NCBI RefSeq assembly: GCF_902499115.1
Contig: NZ_CABVPN010000001.1
Span: 248,001-312,000 of the forward strand
Origin: Burkholderia diffusa
GTDB lineage: Bacteria > Pseudomonadota > Gammaproteobacteria > Burkholderiales > Burkholderiaceae
Direction of reading: 5' to 3'
Length of the DNA: 64,000 bases
This document shows positions 26,479 through 33,993 of this stretch, one piece after another (position 1 is the first letter of the stretch; every line of letters begins with the position of its first letter). The notes under the pieces are model-generated. The model did not search any database. It worked only from the letters and a program-made list of their open reading frames with translations, and was not told the origin of the DNA. Made by a program: the position numbers and the translations under genes.

Positions 26479-26721
26479 CTATACGTTCGTGACCCTGAAT
26501 AGGCCTGCTTTGTCCGACGGCGCAAACCGGGCAATGCCGTTGCGCCGATTGAATAGTTGGACTGCTTTCTCAAAATACTGCTGATCGGTCAGCCGGTGCA
26601 TGTCCTGTCCGAGCGACCAGCCGTTACCGAGTACGTGCGCCAGTTCCGGCCTGTTGTCATGCCTGAACGCAAGAGCAAACCGGCGACGTGCTTCTATCTG
26701 AGCAAAATTCGGGCGGCTCAT
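26479..26721 (-). CDS. Unknown small protein in recombinase operon
   Basis: 80 aa, basic N-terminus (MSRPNFAQIEARRRFALAFRH). The ATG at 26721 overlaps the recombinase TGA by one base (TGATG), so translation is probably coupled; a GTG one codon upstream is also possible. No family recognised. The link to a recombinase suggests an accessory role. Confidence 0.65.
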   Translation of the reverse strand: MSRPNFAQIEARRRFALAFRHDNRPELAHVLGNGWSLGQDMHRLTDQQYFEKAVQLFNRRNGIARFAPSDKAGLFRVTNV

Positions 26722-27287
26722 CACACAAGATCCACGGCCTTGCGCTGCATGTCGTCGTTGACGTCGATGTATCGCTGCGTTGTCGAGATATCTCGATGTC
26801 CAGCAAGCGACATCAACACTCGCACGCCGACGCCCTTGCTTGCCAGATTCGTGATGAACGAGCGTCGGCCAGAATGGCTGCTTGCGCCTTGAATGCCCGC
26901 TTCCTTGTAGAGCCAGTGGAAGTACTGGCAGAGCGTGTTGGCCGTGAATCCGGCCCGCTTCTGCGTATAGAACAGCGGTTGTTCCGGTCGCGGATTCTTC
27001 AGGCTCGCAACATACGCGGCCAGCTCACGCCGCAATTTCTGCCCGAGGAAAACCGTGCGCGCATGTCGGCCCTTGGTCTGTTCTGGGGCAAGCCGGATTT
27101 CTGACTTGATCGAGCCATCCGTATCGAGCACGTCGCCCACGAACAGCGCGGCGACTTCTCCAACACGCATGCCCGCCCAATGCGTCAGCAGCACCATCAC
27201 TCGATTACGCAGCGCGTGACGTCGCAACGAGATATAGGTCAGTACCTGCTTGAGTTCCTTTTCCGTAAATGTCTTGGCCTGCTTCAT
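26721..27287 (-). CDS. Short tyrosine recombinase (catalytic domain only)
   Basis: 188 aa covering only the XerC/D-type catalytic domain; the N-terminal SAM-like core-binding domain is absent. Catalytic residues are seen: Arg in AGMRVGEV, Lys in TKGRHAR, His-x-x-Arg in HSGRR, His in LAGHRDIST, and Tyr in TQRYID. The ATG at 27287 has AGGGG five bases upstream. It starts an operon with an 80-aa protein and a zinc-ribbon protein. It is far from either att site, so it is unlikely to be the island's own integrase. Confidence 0.88.
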   Translation of the reverse strand: MKQAKTFTEKELKQVLTYISLRRHALRNRVMVLLTHWAGMRVGEVAALFVGDVLDTDGSIKSEIRLAPEQTKGRHARTVFLGQKLRRELAAYVASLKNPRPEQPLFYTQKRAGFTANTLCQYFHWLYKEAGIQGASSHSGRRSFITNLASKGVGVRVLMSLAGHRDISTTQRYIDVNDDMQRKAVDLV

Positions 27288-27769
27288 TTCGCCCCTGAAC
27301 AAATAAAAACCACGCCCAGAGGATGTATTCTTTAGTTATACGTATCAACAAATGAATGACACCGCGCAGATACCAGAGGAAACAAGCACTTGCGCAACAA
27401 CCAAAGGTTTTAGCAAAAACCTTTAATTTCGACCTGATGCCGAAATGGAATGTCGGTTAAACCGACAAGTGCGAGTGCGCTGCTGCGGAAATTTCTTGCT
27501 AACAACGCCGTTGAAGTGGAAACGGAAGTAAGGGGGAAGTGAAAAAGTAACAAATGTGATGTCGTCTGGCTATTTCTTATCGTATGTCCTACTCGACATT
27601 TGCTCTTCGCATTGCATCACATGTAGATATCTGTAATTTCTTCGAGCAGTTCTTCATCGGAATCTATAACCGTAGTAAATCATTAAAGAGCCTCGCATGC
27701 TGAAGCTCTTCGTGTTGAAAGCTGCGAGGACATTTAGTCATCACGCAGCTAGGCGTTTCTGTCGGAACT
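27288..27769. other. Intergenic region with hairpin and palindrome copy 4
   Basis: No convincing gene. It is AT-rich and holds a hairpin at 27403-27424 (AAAGGTTTT-AGCA-AAAACCTTT) and the palindrome at 27451-27467. It separates two minus-strand gene groups and probably carries the promoter of the recombinase operon. Confidence 0.6.
27451..27467. repeat. Island palindrome copy 4
   Basis: TGTCGGTT-A-AACCGACA, eight-base perfect arms. The core is identical to copy 3, and CGGAAATTT again follows about 20 bases later. Confidence 0.78.
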
Positions 27770-28273
27770 TTATTCTTCGGGTATGTGGACGTTATCGTAG
27801 TCCACGTTGTCGGCGTCGCCTATGCCGACTTCTTTGGTGATGTAGTCGATCCAGCCTTCCGAGGTCAGAGATTGAATGTCGATCTGAACATTGCCGAAGT
27901 CTGTTTTAAGCCATGCGGTACGGATTGCACTGTCGATCAGTGCTTCGTCGGCACCTACGCGGAAATTTCCGATCATACAGTGATAGTGCAGTTGCTTATT
28001 CGTTGCAAGACCTTCCAGAACAGGGATCACATGAACACTTGCACCGAATCGCTTGGCGGCGTTGCCGTACACGATGGAGTTCAGGCATTGAATAAATTGT
28101 CGGAAATTCTCTTTCGCCTCGATTTCCGTCAGATACCTTTGCATGAGCCCCTTGGGACCCATATATTCGCAACGAGACTTCATCGTAAGCGTGACCGCAT
28201 GAGTGAAATTAGATGCATGCTTACACATCCAATCCTGCGTCTCTTGCCTTAGTTTTTCGTTTTTGTTTGTCAT
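27770..28273 (-). CDS. HUH-type replication/relaxase-like protein
   Basis: 167 aa. The segment KQLHYHCMIGNF is a His-hydrophobic-His metal site, and WIDYITKEVG about 50 residues later fits a single catalytic tyrosine followed by Lys, the layout of Y1 HUH endonucleases (rolling-circle Rep, REP-associated transposases, single-strand transposases). It is shorter than most Rep proteins and has no helicase domain. It could act on hairpin DNA such as the island palindromes; this is inference. It is divergent from the DUF6641-like gene. Confidence 0.68.
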   Translation of the reverse strand: MTNKNEKLRQETQDWMCKHASNFTHAVTLTMKSRCEYMGPKGLMQRYLTEIEAKENFRQFIQCLNSIVYGNAAKRFGASVHVIPVLEGLATNKQLHYHCMIGNFRVGADEALIDSAIRTAWLKTDFGNVQIDIQSLTSEGWIDYITKEVGIGDADNVDYDNVHIPEE

Positions 28274-28386
28274 AGCCGTATTTATTTCAGCCAGGACAAA
28301 ACAGCCTATATAACGTCGAAATTATGTTGATTTCACCAGTGGCCGAATACATCCTCCTCTGTATCGAAACGACATATGAGGCATAC

Positions 28387-28833
28387 ATGAGCGTAATTGC
28401 AAATCTGAAGATCGTCGCCGCTAAGCGTCCCGGCGCACTGCCGCAGATCGTACAGCGTCGTAACCGGCTGATCGCTCAAATCTGGGAACAGACGGAACTG
28501 GCGAAGGCTCAACAGGCCGGAACGTCGTTTACACCGACGAAGTTTCGCTCAGTTAAGGATGCCGAAACCGGCGAACGGCGTAACGTGGAAGTGCAGAAGC
28601 GCATTCGTGCTTGGTGGTGGACCGCAGAGAACGGCCGCGTCCACATGTTCGTCAAGTACGGTGCTAAGACGCTGGAACTTGCCAAGGGCAAGACGGCCAT
28701 CGAGATCGGTGTTCTGGAAGACCTGATTCCGACGCTCGACACACTCAAGGCGGCAGTTACCGCCGGCGAACTCGATGCTCAGATCGAGGCTGCCAGTGGC
28801 CAGATGCGCTCAGGGTTTGTTAGCAAGAAGTGA
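28387..28833 (+). CDS. DUF6641-like protein
   Basis: 148 aa from the ATG at 28387 (MSVIANLKIVAAKRPG). It is basic at the N-terminus, with the segment RIRAWWWTAENGRVHMFVKYGAKTLELAKGK and a helical C-terminus ending GQMRSGFVSKK. From memory this is the DUF6641 pattern common in Burkholderiales islands, of unknown role. It ends at a strong hairpin shared with the convergent Pycsar operon. Confidence 0.72.
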   Translation: MSVIANLKIVAAKRPGALPQIVQRRNRLIAQIWEQTELAKAQQAGTSFTPTKFRSVKDAETGERRNVEVQKRIRAWWWTAENGRVHMFVKYGAKTLELAKGKTAIEIGVLEDLIPTLDTLKAAVTAGELDAQIEAASGQMRSGFVSKK

Positions 28834-28840
28834 AGTGCCT

Positions 28841-28865
28841 GGCAGGTCCGAACTTCGGACCTGCC
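28841..28865. terminator. Hairpin between convergent genes
   Basis: GGCAGGTCCGAA and TTCGGACCTGCC are 12-base perfect arms around one base, between the stops of the DUF6641-like gene and the Pycsar cyclase. There is no long T run; it probably ends transcription from both sides. Confidence 0.6.
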
Positions 28866-28874
28866 ATTAATCAC

Positions 28875-29651
28875 TTATCGGTCTGTCGCAGGCTCTTGAT
28901 ACATTTTAAATCCCTCGACATGCTTGAGATCGAGCCGCCTGAATCGCATCAATCCCCCTTGAGATGTTGGCCAAACACCTTTTATATCTGGCGAAACATG
29001 CACGGCATTTACACCGCCGCTGAGTTTTGTCGCATCCCACACACATGAACCGATGGCTTTAGGTTGATAGTTGCCGGGCACGCCTACTAAGGTGATCATC
29101 GCTTTACTCATCGCCAGTCCAACCCCAAGGGAAATTTCTGGCAGATTGTAGCGTTCCGCGATTGCGTCATTAATCAGCGTCCTCATACCACCGATACAGT
29201 CTTTCGCGGCACGGTATGCGAGCCGAACAGAACTTTCCCTATCGTCCTTGTCTACACTGAACAATACCAATCCGCCATCACCTAAATATTCTGTAACCAT
29301 GCCATCTTTGAAGCCGCAGGTAACGGCGACAGCTGGGAGAAGTGCTGACGTTTCGTAGTAAACCCGTTGTAGCCCATTGACTTTCGCATTTTTTATATGC
29401 GTCTTGAGTCGTTGGGTGGATCCACGCATGTCAATTACCAGCGCGATAAACTCATCGACTTGCGGATGATCTGCCGACACAACCCGATAACCCGGGATGT
29501 TTGAGTCGGCGCTGTCGGCAGCGTATGACTCCATTGACTTTTGTAGCCGTGCCTCTACCAACAAATGCCCGACTTTTCTCCAATTGGACTCGGCACGATC
29601 GAGGCCTTGCTCGATCGCGGCACGCACCTTCGCAGTCTCATTATTGTTCAT
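28875..29651 (-). CDS. pycC: Pycsar pyrimidine nucleotide cyclase PycC
   Basis: Class III nucleotidyl cyclase that, in Pycsar systems, makes cCMP or cUMP on phage infection. The 258-aa product (ATG 29651) has a helical N-terminus, then the cyclase fold: metal Asp74 in VIDMRGST and Asp125 in YLGDGGLV. The domain is single, as in known PycC. Its ATG overlaps the stop of the upstream CNB-TIR effector gene as ATGA. A general adenylate cyclase is the alternative, but the adjacent effector strongly favours Pycsar. Whether the product is cUMP or cCMP cannot be told by eye. Confidence 0.87.
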   Translation of the reverse strand: MNNNETAKVRAAIEQGLDRAESNWRKVGHLLVEARLQKSMESYAADSADSNIPGYRVVSADHPQVDEFIALVIDMRGSTQRLKTHIKNAKVNGLQRVYYETSALLPAVAVTCGFKDGMVTEYLGDGGLVLFSVDKDDRESSVRLAYRAAKDCIGGMRTLINDAIAERYNLPEISLGVGLAMSKAMITLVGVPGNYQPKAIGSCVWDATKLSGGVNAVHVSPDIKGVWPTSQGGLMRFRRLDLKHVEGFKMYQEPATDR

Positions 29652-30556
29652 CGATTTACTTTCGCGATGTGCGCGCGAACCTTCTTCCATGCTGCTGCCA
29701 TATCGCGGTTCGGGGCATCATCGGATAGCTTTGCTGGATAGTCGATGGTTGTTACGCCAGCAAGATCGCTCGGCAGCTTTATAGCTACGCCCTTCGGCTT
29801 CATCAAAATGGTTCGGCGGCGGCCAAGCCGTCCCATGAATAACCCAAGCTCGAATATGACGTTGTCTCGTGGGCTCGGGCTCCTCCCCTTGCGAGATGTT
29901 GTCAGATCATCATCTTGTGCGATTGCAATAGCAAAATCGGCCGTTTCAAGATGCTGTTCGAGGTCTTCGAGTGGATAACTGCTCACTCCAAAAACGTTGT
30001 CAGGCCAGTTCCAGAATCTGATATTTTCCTCATGCTCAAATGCAAGGACACCTGTTTCGGCGACCGGCAGAGCTTCAACTGAGGAAATCGCAAATACGTT
30101 TACCTTTTGATCTGCGCGGGCAAGTGCCTTGTTGCGTCGTTCCAAGCGACGCGCTAGCTCAGTAGCAATATGCTTGTATATCCGAGGAAATTGATCAGCC
30201 AACTCTATAAACTGAGACTCTGAGAGTTTGGCCGCCACAACAGTGCCATCGGCGACTACAGTTGCGGATCGCGGTAACGCTTCGATTGCGGCCATTTCAC
30301 CCACGTGTCTACCCGCATCAACGCGATCAACCTCTTTCTTACCTACGACGATCTTCGTGCCACCGGTCAATAACAAGTAAACGTCGCTTGACTGATCACC
30401 CTGCACGATCAGCCTCTCGCCATCACGAAACTCGACAAGCTCACAGGTATCGGCCAGCCGCTCCGGCAAGCCGGGAATGTCCCGGCAAACTCCCTGCATT
30501 CCAAGCGCCTCAATGAGATTTTGACGACGCGCCTCTCCCTCGAACCTTTCTTTCAT
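29648..30556 (-). CDS. pycTIR: Pycsar effector PycTIR (cyclic-nucleotide-binding plus TIR-like domain)
   Basis: 302 aa from the ATG at 30556 (MKERFEGEARRQN), with GGGG upstream; a GTG two codons earlier is also open. Residues 20-140 are a CRP-like cyclic-nucleotide-binding domain (LIVQGDQSSDVYLLLTGG...GRHVGEMAAIEALPRSATV). Residues 155-300 are a TIR-like domain of the predicted nucleotide-binding type, with the signature DNVIFELGLFMGRLGRRRTI holding the likely catalytic Glu. In Pycsar the bound cyclic pyrimidine activates NAD+ cleavage. First gene of the two-gene operon; divergent from the small gene at 30710. Confidence 0.9.
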   Translation of the reverse strand: MKERFEGEARRQNLIEALGMQGVCRDIPGLPERLADTCELVEFRDGERLIVQGDQSSDVYLLLTGGTKIVVGKKEVDRVDAGRHVGEMAAIEALPRSATVVADGTVVAAKLSESQFIELADQFPRIYKHIATELARRLERRNKALARADQKVNVFAISSVEALPVAETGVLAFEHEENIRFWNWPDNVFGVSSYPLEDLEQHLETADFAIAIAQDDDLTTSRKGRSPSPRDNVIFELGLFMGRLGRRRTILMKPKGVAIKLPSDLAGVTTIDYPAKLSDDAPNRDMAAAWKKVRAHIAKVNR

Positions 30557-30709
30557 TATCACCCCGTTGCGTATAGCGAAATTTTCGTTCTTCGGCTAGC
30601 CAATGTACAACTGCAACTACGCTTCGTTAATTTGCAAGTATCGCGCATGGTGGATCACTCACGATCGCCTCCCATATAAATACTCGCGCCAATGACGGAG
30701 ACAATGTCC

Positions 30710-30895
30710 ATGCGATACCACGAAATCCTAGCTCGATCCGGTCTGTATGAAGTTGCAGACCTTGAACAACAGCGCATCAAAGCGCAGCAGCAGGCTGCCA
30801 AGCGACAGACCGCCACCGCCAAGCGTGCGGACCTGACACACCGAATAGATAAGCTGAGGAAACAGCTTTCCGACCTCAACGCCAAGCCGATTTGA
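30710..30895 (+). CDS. Small coiled-coil protein, unknown
   Basis: 61 aa from ATG 30710 (MRYHEILARSGLYEV), with GGAG nine bases upstream; ATGs at 30692 and 30704 are alternatives. The rest is a charged coiled coil (EQQRIKAQQQAAKRQTATAK). It is divergent from the Pycsar operon. Its stop is 12 bases before palindrome copy 5, and the DNA around its last three codons is repeated near copy 6. Confidence 0.6.
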   Translation: MRYHEILARSGLYEVADLEQQRIKAQQQAAKRQTATAKRADLTHRIDKLRKQLSDLNAKPI

Positions 30896-30907
30896 TCAGC
30901 CCTTGGT

Positions 30908-30930
30908 AAATGTCGGTCGACCCGACATTT
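30908..30930. repeat. Island palindrome copy 5
   Basis: AAATGTCGG-TCGAC-CCGACATTT has nine-base perfect arms. The 45-base neighbourhood, from AAGCCGAT through the palindrome, closely matches that of copy 6. Confidence 0.78.
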
Positions 30931-30969
30931 GCAGTGAGCAAGAGCCGAGACTAAAGCCGAGGCACTCGC

Positions 30970-31806
30970 TCACACTCCATTTCTCGCCGACTTGATGTCG
31001 AGGAGGTTGATTTGATCGATCTTGTCCTTGTGAATGACGATGGTCAATTTTGCCGGATACTTAAATCGCATCTCGCTGATTCTGAATGTCCACAGCATTA
31101 TTTTCAGCAAATCTTCATCGCCAATGTTCTTGTGACCTTTGATTCGCGTAATTCCCGACCCAAAGACAGTGGTCGAAACGCTCTTTTGAGCGTACACATT
31201 GTTCACTTTATCCCAAAAATTTATCAAAAACTCCAGGTACTCCGGCATCGTCAGCAATGCCCTGTTGTTTTCATCGAACTTAGAGAATGCAGTAAGAAGA
31301 TAATCCTTATAAAGACAAACTGTCCCGATTTGATATCGCCTCTTTTTACCCAGCTTTCTGGCCTCGTTACTTCCCACCACCTCACTGAGATCGAAAGCAT
31401 AATTATCTATATAGTGATCCAATTCTGAGACAGGCGTACCGAGATGCTTCTGAATGAAGATACCGTTGAGGGACTTTTCGCCAATTATTTTATTGTCTAC
31501 TAAAGTATCGAAGTACTCATTGAAAGCAATTGCTTTCAATCCCGATTCCTGAAATATATCGCCAACCTTGACAGTGACATTACTTCCCTCTACGTCTATG
31601 TCGATGCTATTCAGATTGTTCGACCAAACCCACAGCGCCACGTAAATTACGGCTAACAACGCGAGGAAGATCCAACCACCGCGCAATTTCCAGTTAGCAG
31701 GAATATCAACAAATAGCACGACCACTGATAATGCACTGCCGATTACGGACGTGCTTCCAAGGAATTTTTTGACAATTCGCTTATCAAAGAAACTTACCTT
31801 TGCCAT
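30970..31806 (-). CDS. thsA: Type II Thoeris effector ThsA (two TM segments plus macro-like domain)
   Basis: 278 aa. Two membrane helices lie at about residues 17-33 (SVIGSALSVVVLFVD) and 44-61 (GWIFLALLAVIYVALWVW), with a soluble C-terminal domain of about 200 residues containing KVGDIFQESGLKAIAFNEYFDT, the opening of a macro-like ThsA domain. In type II Thoeris the macro domain senses an ADP-ribose-type signal made by the TIR protein and the membrane part harms the cell. It lies 30 bases after thsB on the same strand. The alternative is another TM-macro effector. Confidence 0.83.
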   Translation of the reverse strand: MAKVSFFDKRIVKKFLGSTSVIGSALSVVVLFVDIPANWKLRGGWIFLALLAVIYVALWVWSNNLNSIDIDVEGSNVTVKVGDIFQESGLKAIAFNEYFDTLVDNKIIGEKSLNGIFIQKHLGTPVSELDHYIDNYAFDLSEVVGSNEARKLGKKRRYQIGTVCLYKDYLLTAFSKFDENNRALLTMPEYLEFLINFWDKVNNVYAQKSVSTTVFGSGITRIKGHKNIGDEDLLKIMLWTFRISEMRFKYPAKLTIVIHKDKIDQINLLDIKSARNGV

Positions 31807-31836
31807 AGAGTTCGAAACTCGCTCGGGTGTTATTTT

Positions 31837-32400
31837 TTATGGCGTGTATCGATAGACATCGGGGTTCGCCTTACTCCCGACGACGAAGCCACTATTCAAA
31901 AGCGCACTTTTAATAACGCTTTTTTGCATAGGAACATGAAGTGTAGGCACGTTCTTCATTGAGTCGCGAAAAATAGGAAGATTGTTCCAGAGATTTTTCA
32001 CCGTTTGCTTCAACGCCCCGTTCACCAGAAGGCTCTCCTTCGAGTCGTACTCGGGATATATAACGATGACCGGCAGCCCTTGATCATTGATGCCATAGTC
32101 GATCTCTTCCCTGAGTGCCAAGGAATTTTTTGTGGCCGAGCTCAAAATTAGGACGATATTCTTCGAACTCCGAAGACGCTCCCTGAGTCGCGGCTTCAAG
32201 GTCAACTCCCAATTGCTACCGTCTCGGACGCTGTAGGTCTTGTCGTGCGCGTCATTAAAGGGAAACGACGCGTCGGCCCCTTTCCACGTCCGAAGAAGGT
32301 TGTAGAAGCAGAAATCTTTCGTCGCATGAGCACCTAATGAACTAGGATTGAATGGCTCAGAGACATAGAAGGCAGTGTAGTTTCCGTTTCGATACGCCAT
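31837..32400 (-). CDS. thsB: Type II Thoeris TIR-like sensor/signal synthase ThsB
   Basis: 187 aa. It has the MTH538/DUF1863-type TIR-like fold: TAFYVSEPFN at strand A, a long loop with the conserved FYNLLRTWKGADASFPF, then NIVLILSSATKNSLALREEIDYGI with the likely catalytic Glu in the REEI helix. Strong ribosome binding site AGGGGAG upstream of ATG 32400. It precedes thsA. In Thoeris this protein senses infection and makes a signal from NAD+. Confidence 0.83.
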   Translation of the reverse strand: MAYRNGNYTAFYVSEPFNPSSLGAHATKDFCFYNLLRTWKGADASFPFNDAHDKTYSVRDGSNWELTLKPRLRERLRSSKNIVLILSSATKNSLALREEIDYGINDQGLPVIVIYPEYDSKESLLVNGALKQTVKNLWNNLPIFRDSMKNVPTLHVPMQKSVIKSALLNSGFVVGSKANPDVYRYTP

Positions 32401-32430
32401 AACAACTCCCCTATGTGTAGGGAAAACGAG

Positions 32431-32471
32431 TGCATTCGAACTTCGATATGCATCACTTCTTGCAGTGATGC
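32431..32471. promoter_or_regulatory. Inverted repeats upstream of thsB
   Basis: Two inverted repeats abut: TGCATTCGAA with TTCGATATGCA (32431-32452, one extra base) and GCATCACT-N6-AGTGATGC (32450-32471). They lie 31-71 bases upstream of thsB, where a regulator could bind. Confidence 0.4.
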
Positions 32472-32995
32472 GAATTTATGACAGCTGCCCCGAGACAGCT
32501 GCAAATAACAACTGCGTCGGCGACCGAATACGCTCGGACTTGCTTGCAAATGAGCTGTCGGCATCGCAACGTTGAGGCCGCTTCGGAGCCTTTCGGCGAT
32601 GTCTTGCTACTCTCGATCCGAGTGCTAACCGAAAACGGTCACTTGACTTGCAAGATTGTTTGCGGCCGAATGCGCTACCACATCGTACTTTTTGCCACCC
32701 CACACCGTCGCCGGTAAACACTACCGTAAACCTTTCATCAGATAAAGATCTGAACACAAAATACGCCGGAAAAACGCTTCCGTCACGCAAGATGTCGTAC
32801 TCCGCAAGCCATGCACAACTCGGTGTCCGTTCCCGAATCGCAAGCCGATCTGACCAGCTTTCGGTAAATTGTCGGTCGAACCGACGTTTTGGAAGAACGA
32901 AGCCCTGTTCGCACGTAATCGAACAGGGCTTCGTCGTCAGAGAATTGCATTTTTCGAGGTTTCTCTTGTGTACGGTATACACAAGTTATCAGGAC
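32472..32995. other. Region without a clear gene between thsB and integrase
   Basis: A long minus-strand open frame (32476-32982) contains a protein-like stretch (LAEYDILRDGSVFPAYFVFRS, about 32700-32830) but has no good start and runs through palindrome copy 6, so it may be a decayed gene. The palindrome is at 32871-32885. Confidence 0.5.
32871..32885. repeat. Island palindrome copy 6 (degenerate)
   Basis: GTCGGT-CGA-ACCGAC, six-base arms; the outer TG/CA pair is lost on the right side (CCGACG). The left flank AAGCCGATCTGA...GGTAAATT matches copy 5. Confidence 0.7.
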
Positions 32996-33982
32996 TTATC
33001 CGAGCTTCTTCGCCAGTTCGCTCGCCGACGTGTGGTAGTACCGACTCAGCATCTGAACGTTCGAATGTCCGGTCACGGATGCAAGCTCGATCACGTTCGG
33101 CAGCTTTTTAGCAAGACTCGTCGTTGCCATATGCCGTAGATCGTGAAAGTGAAAGTTTTCGATTCCGGCACGCTTGCACGCTCGCGGCCACGCACACAAG
33201 ACAACGTTCTGGCTGATCGGAATAACGCGCTCGTCGATGCGCTCCAACCCCTCCAGAATCGCAATCGCGGCACTGCTCAATGGAACATACCGATCCCTAC
33301 CGTTTTTCGTCATCGGCAGATAGGCCGTGCGCTGATCGAAATCGACGTGCCTCCATTCCAGAGACAGCAATTCGCCCTGCCGCATCGCTGTCTCCAGCGC
33401 AAGCTTCGCGAGCGGGAGCAGCCACCTGCTCCGTAATTCATGGCGCTCCGCATGCAGTTCATGCAGGAGGCGATCAAGCTCGGCAGGCTTCAATATGCGA
33501 TTCCGCCCAGGCGGCAATCGGGGCTTTTTCACAAGCTTCGTCGGATTGCTTACTGAGAGTCCCCATTCACGTTGCGCATGCGTGATCACGGCGCTGATCG
33601 TCGCGAGTTCGCGACAGACGCACGAGTTGGTAGCCACCTTGAGACGTTGATCGCGGTAATCGGCCAACAGACTGGCCGTCAGATTGCGCATGCTGTACTC
33701 GGCGATCTTGTGGCGCAGCATTTTGCCGATCCGATATTCTTCGCTGCGCCTGCTACGCTTGGTCGGCGTGATCGATTCCTTGTAACGCTCCAGCAGTTTG
33801 CCGAAGGTTATGTCGGTCGTACCTGCCGGATCGACCCACGTTCCGTCGTCCATCGCGGCTTCGACGGAACGTGCCCAGGCTTGCCCTTCTGCCTTCGTTG
33901 CAAATGATTTGTACTGCGTAGGAAATCCCTTGCGATTAATTTTGACTTGCCAGCGTCCGTTGCGCTGACTGAATGTAGCCAT
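32996..33982 (-). CDS. int: Tyrosine integrase of the island
   Basis: 328 aa, full length: an N-terminal arm-binding region (WQVKINRKGFPTQYKSFATKAEGQAWA), a SAM-like core-binding domain (TFGKLLERYKESITPTKR), then the catalytic domain. The catalytic set is complete: Arg in ETAMRQGELL, Lys in TKNGRDRY, His-x-x-Arg in HDLRHMATT, His in VTGHSNVQM, Tyr in SRYYHTS. It is next to attR and the right arm repeats, so it is the likely enzyme for insertion into the ferredoxin gene. Confidence 0.95.
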   Translation of the reverse strand: MATFSQRNGRWQVKINRKGFPTQYKSFATKAEGQAWARSVEAAMDDGTWVDPAGTTDITFGKLLERYKESITPTKRSRRSEEYRIGKMLRHKIAEYSMRNLTASLLADYRDQRLKVATNSCVCRELATISAVITHAQREWGLSVSNPTKLVKKPRLPPGRNRILKPAELDRLLHELHAERHELRSRWLLPLAKLALETAMRQGELLSLEWRHVDFDQRTAYLPMTKNGRDRYVPLSSAAIAILEGLERIDERVIPISQNVVLCAWPRACKRAGIENFHFHDLRHMATTSLAKKLPNVIELASVTGHSNVQMLSRYYHTSASELAKKLG

Positions 33983-33993
33983 GTTTTTGCCTC

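Noticed and set aside
26721..27287. Short recombinase as the island's integrase
   Set aside because: It is about 7 kb from either att site and lacks an N-terminal domain; the 328-aa integrase sits next to attR and arm repeats.
28875..30556. CBASS instead of Pycsar
   Set aside because: The enzyme has class III cyclase motifs, not a CD-NTase fold, and the effector has a CRP-like cyclic mononucleotide domain.
32476..32982. 168-codon minus-strand frame upstream of Thoeris
   Set aside because: It passes through palindrome copy 6 and has no ribosome binding site; a protein-like middle part may be a decayed gene, noted only as a region.
33807..33813. TGTCGGT inside the integrase gene as a seventh palindrome
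   Set aside because: The right arm is absent (TACCTGCCG follows) and the position is coding.
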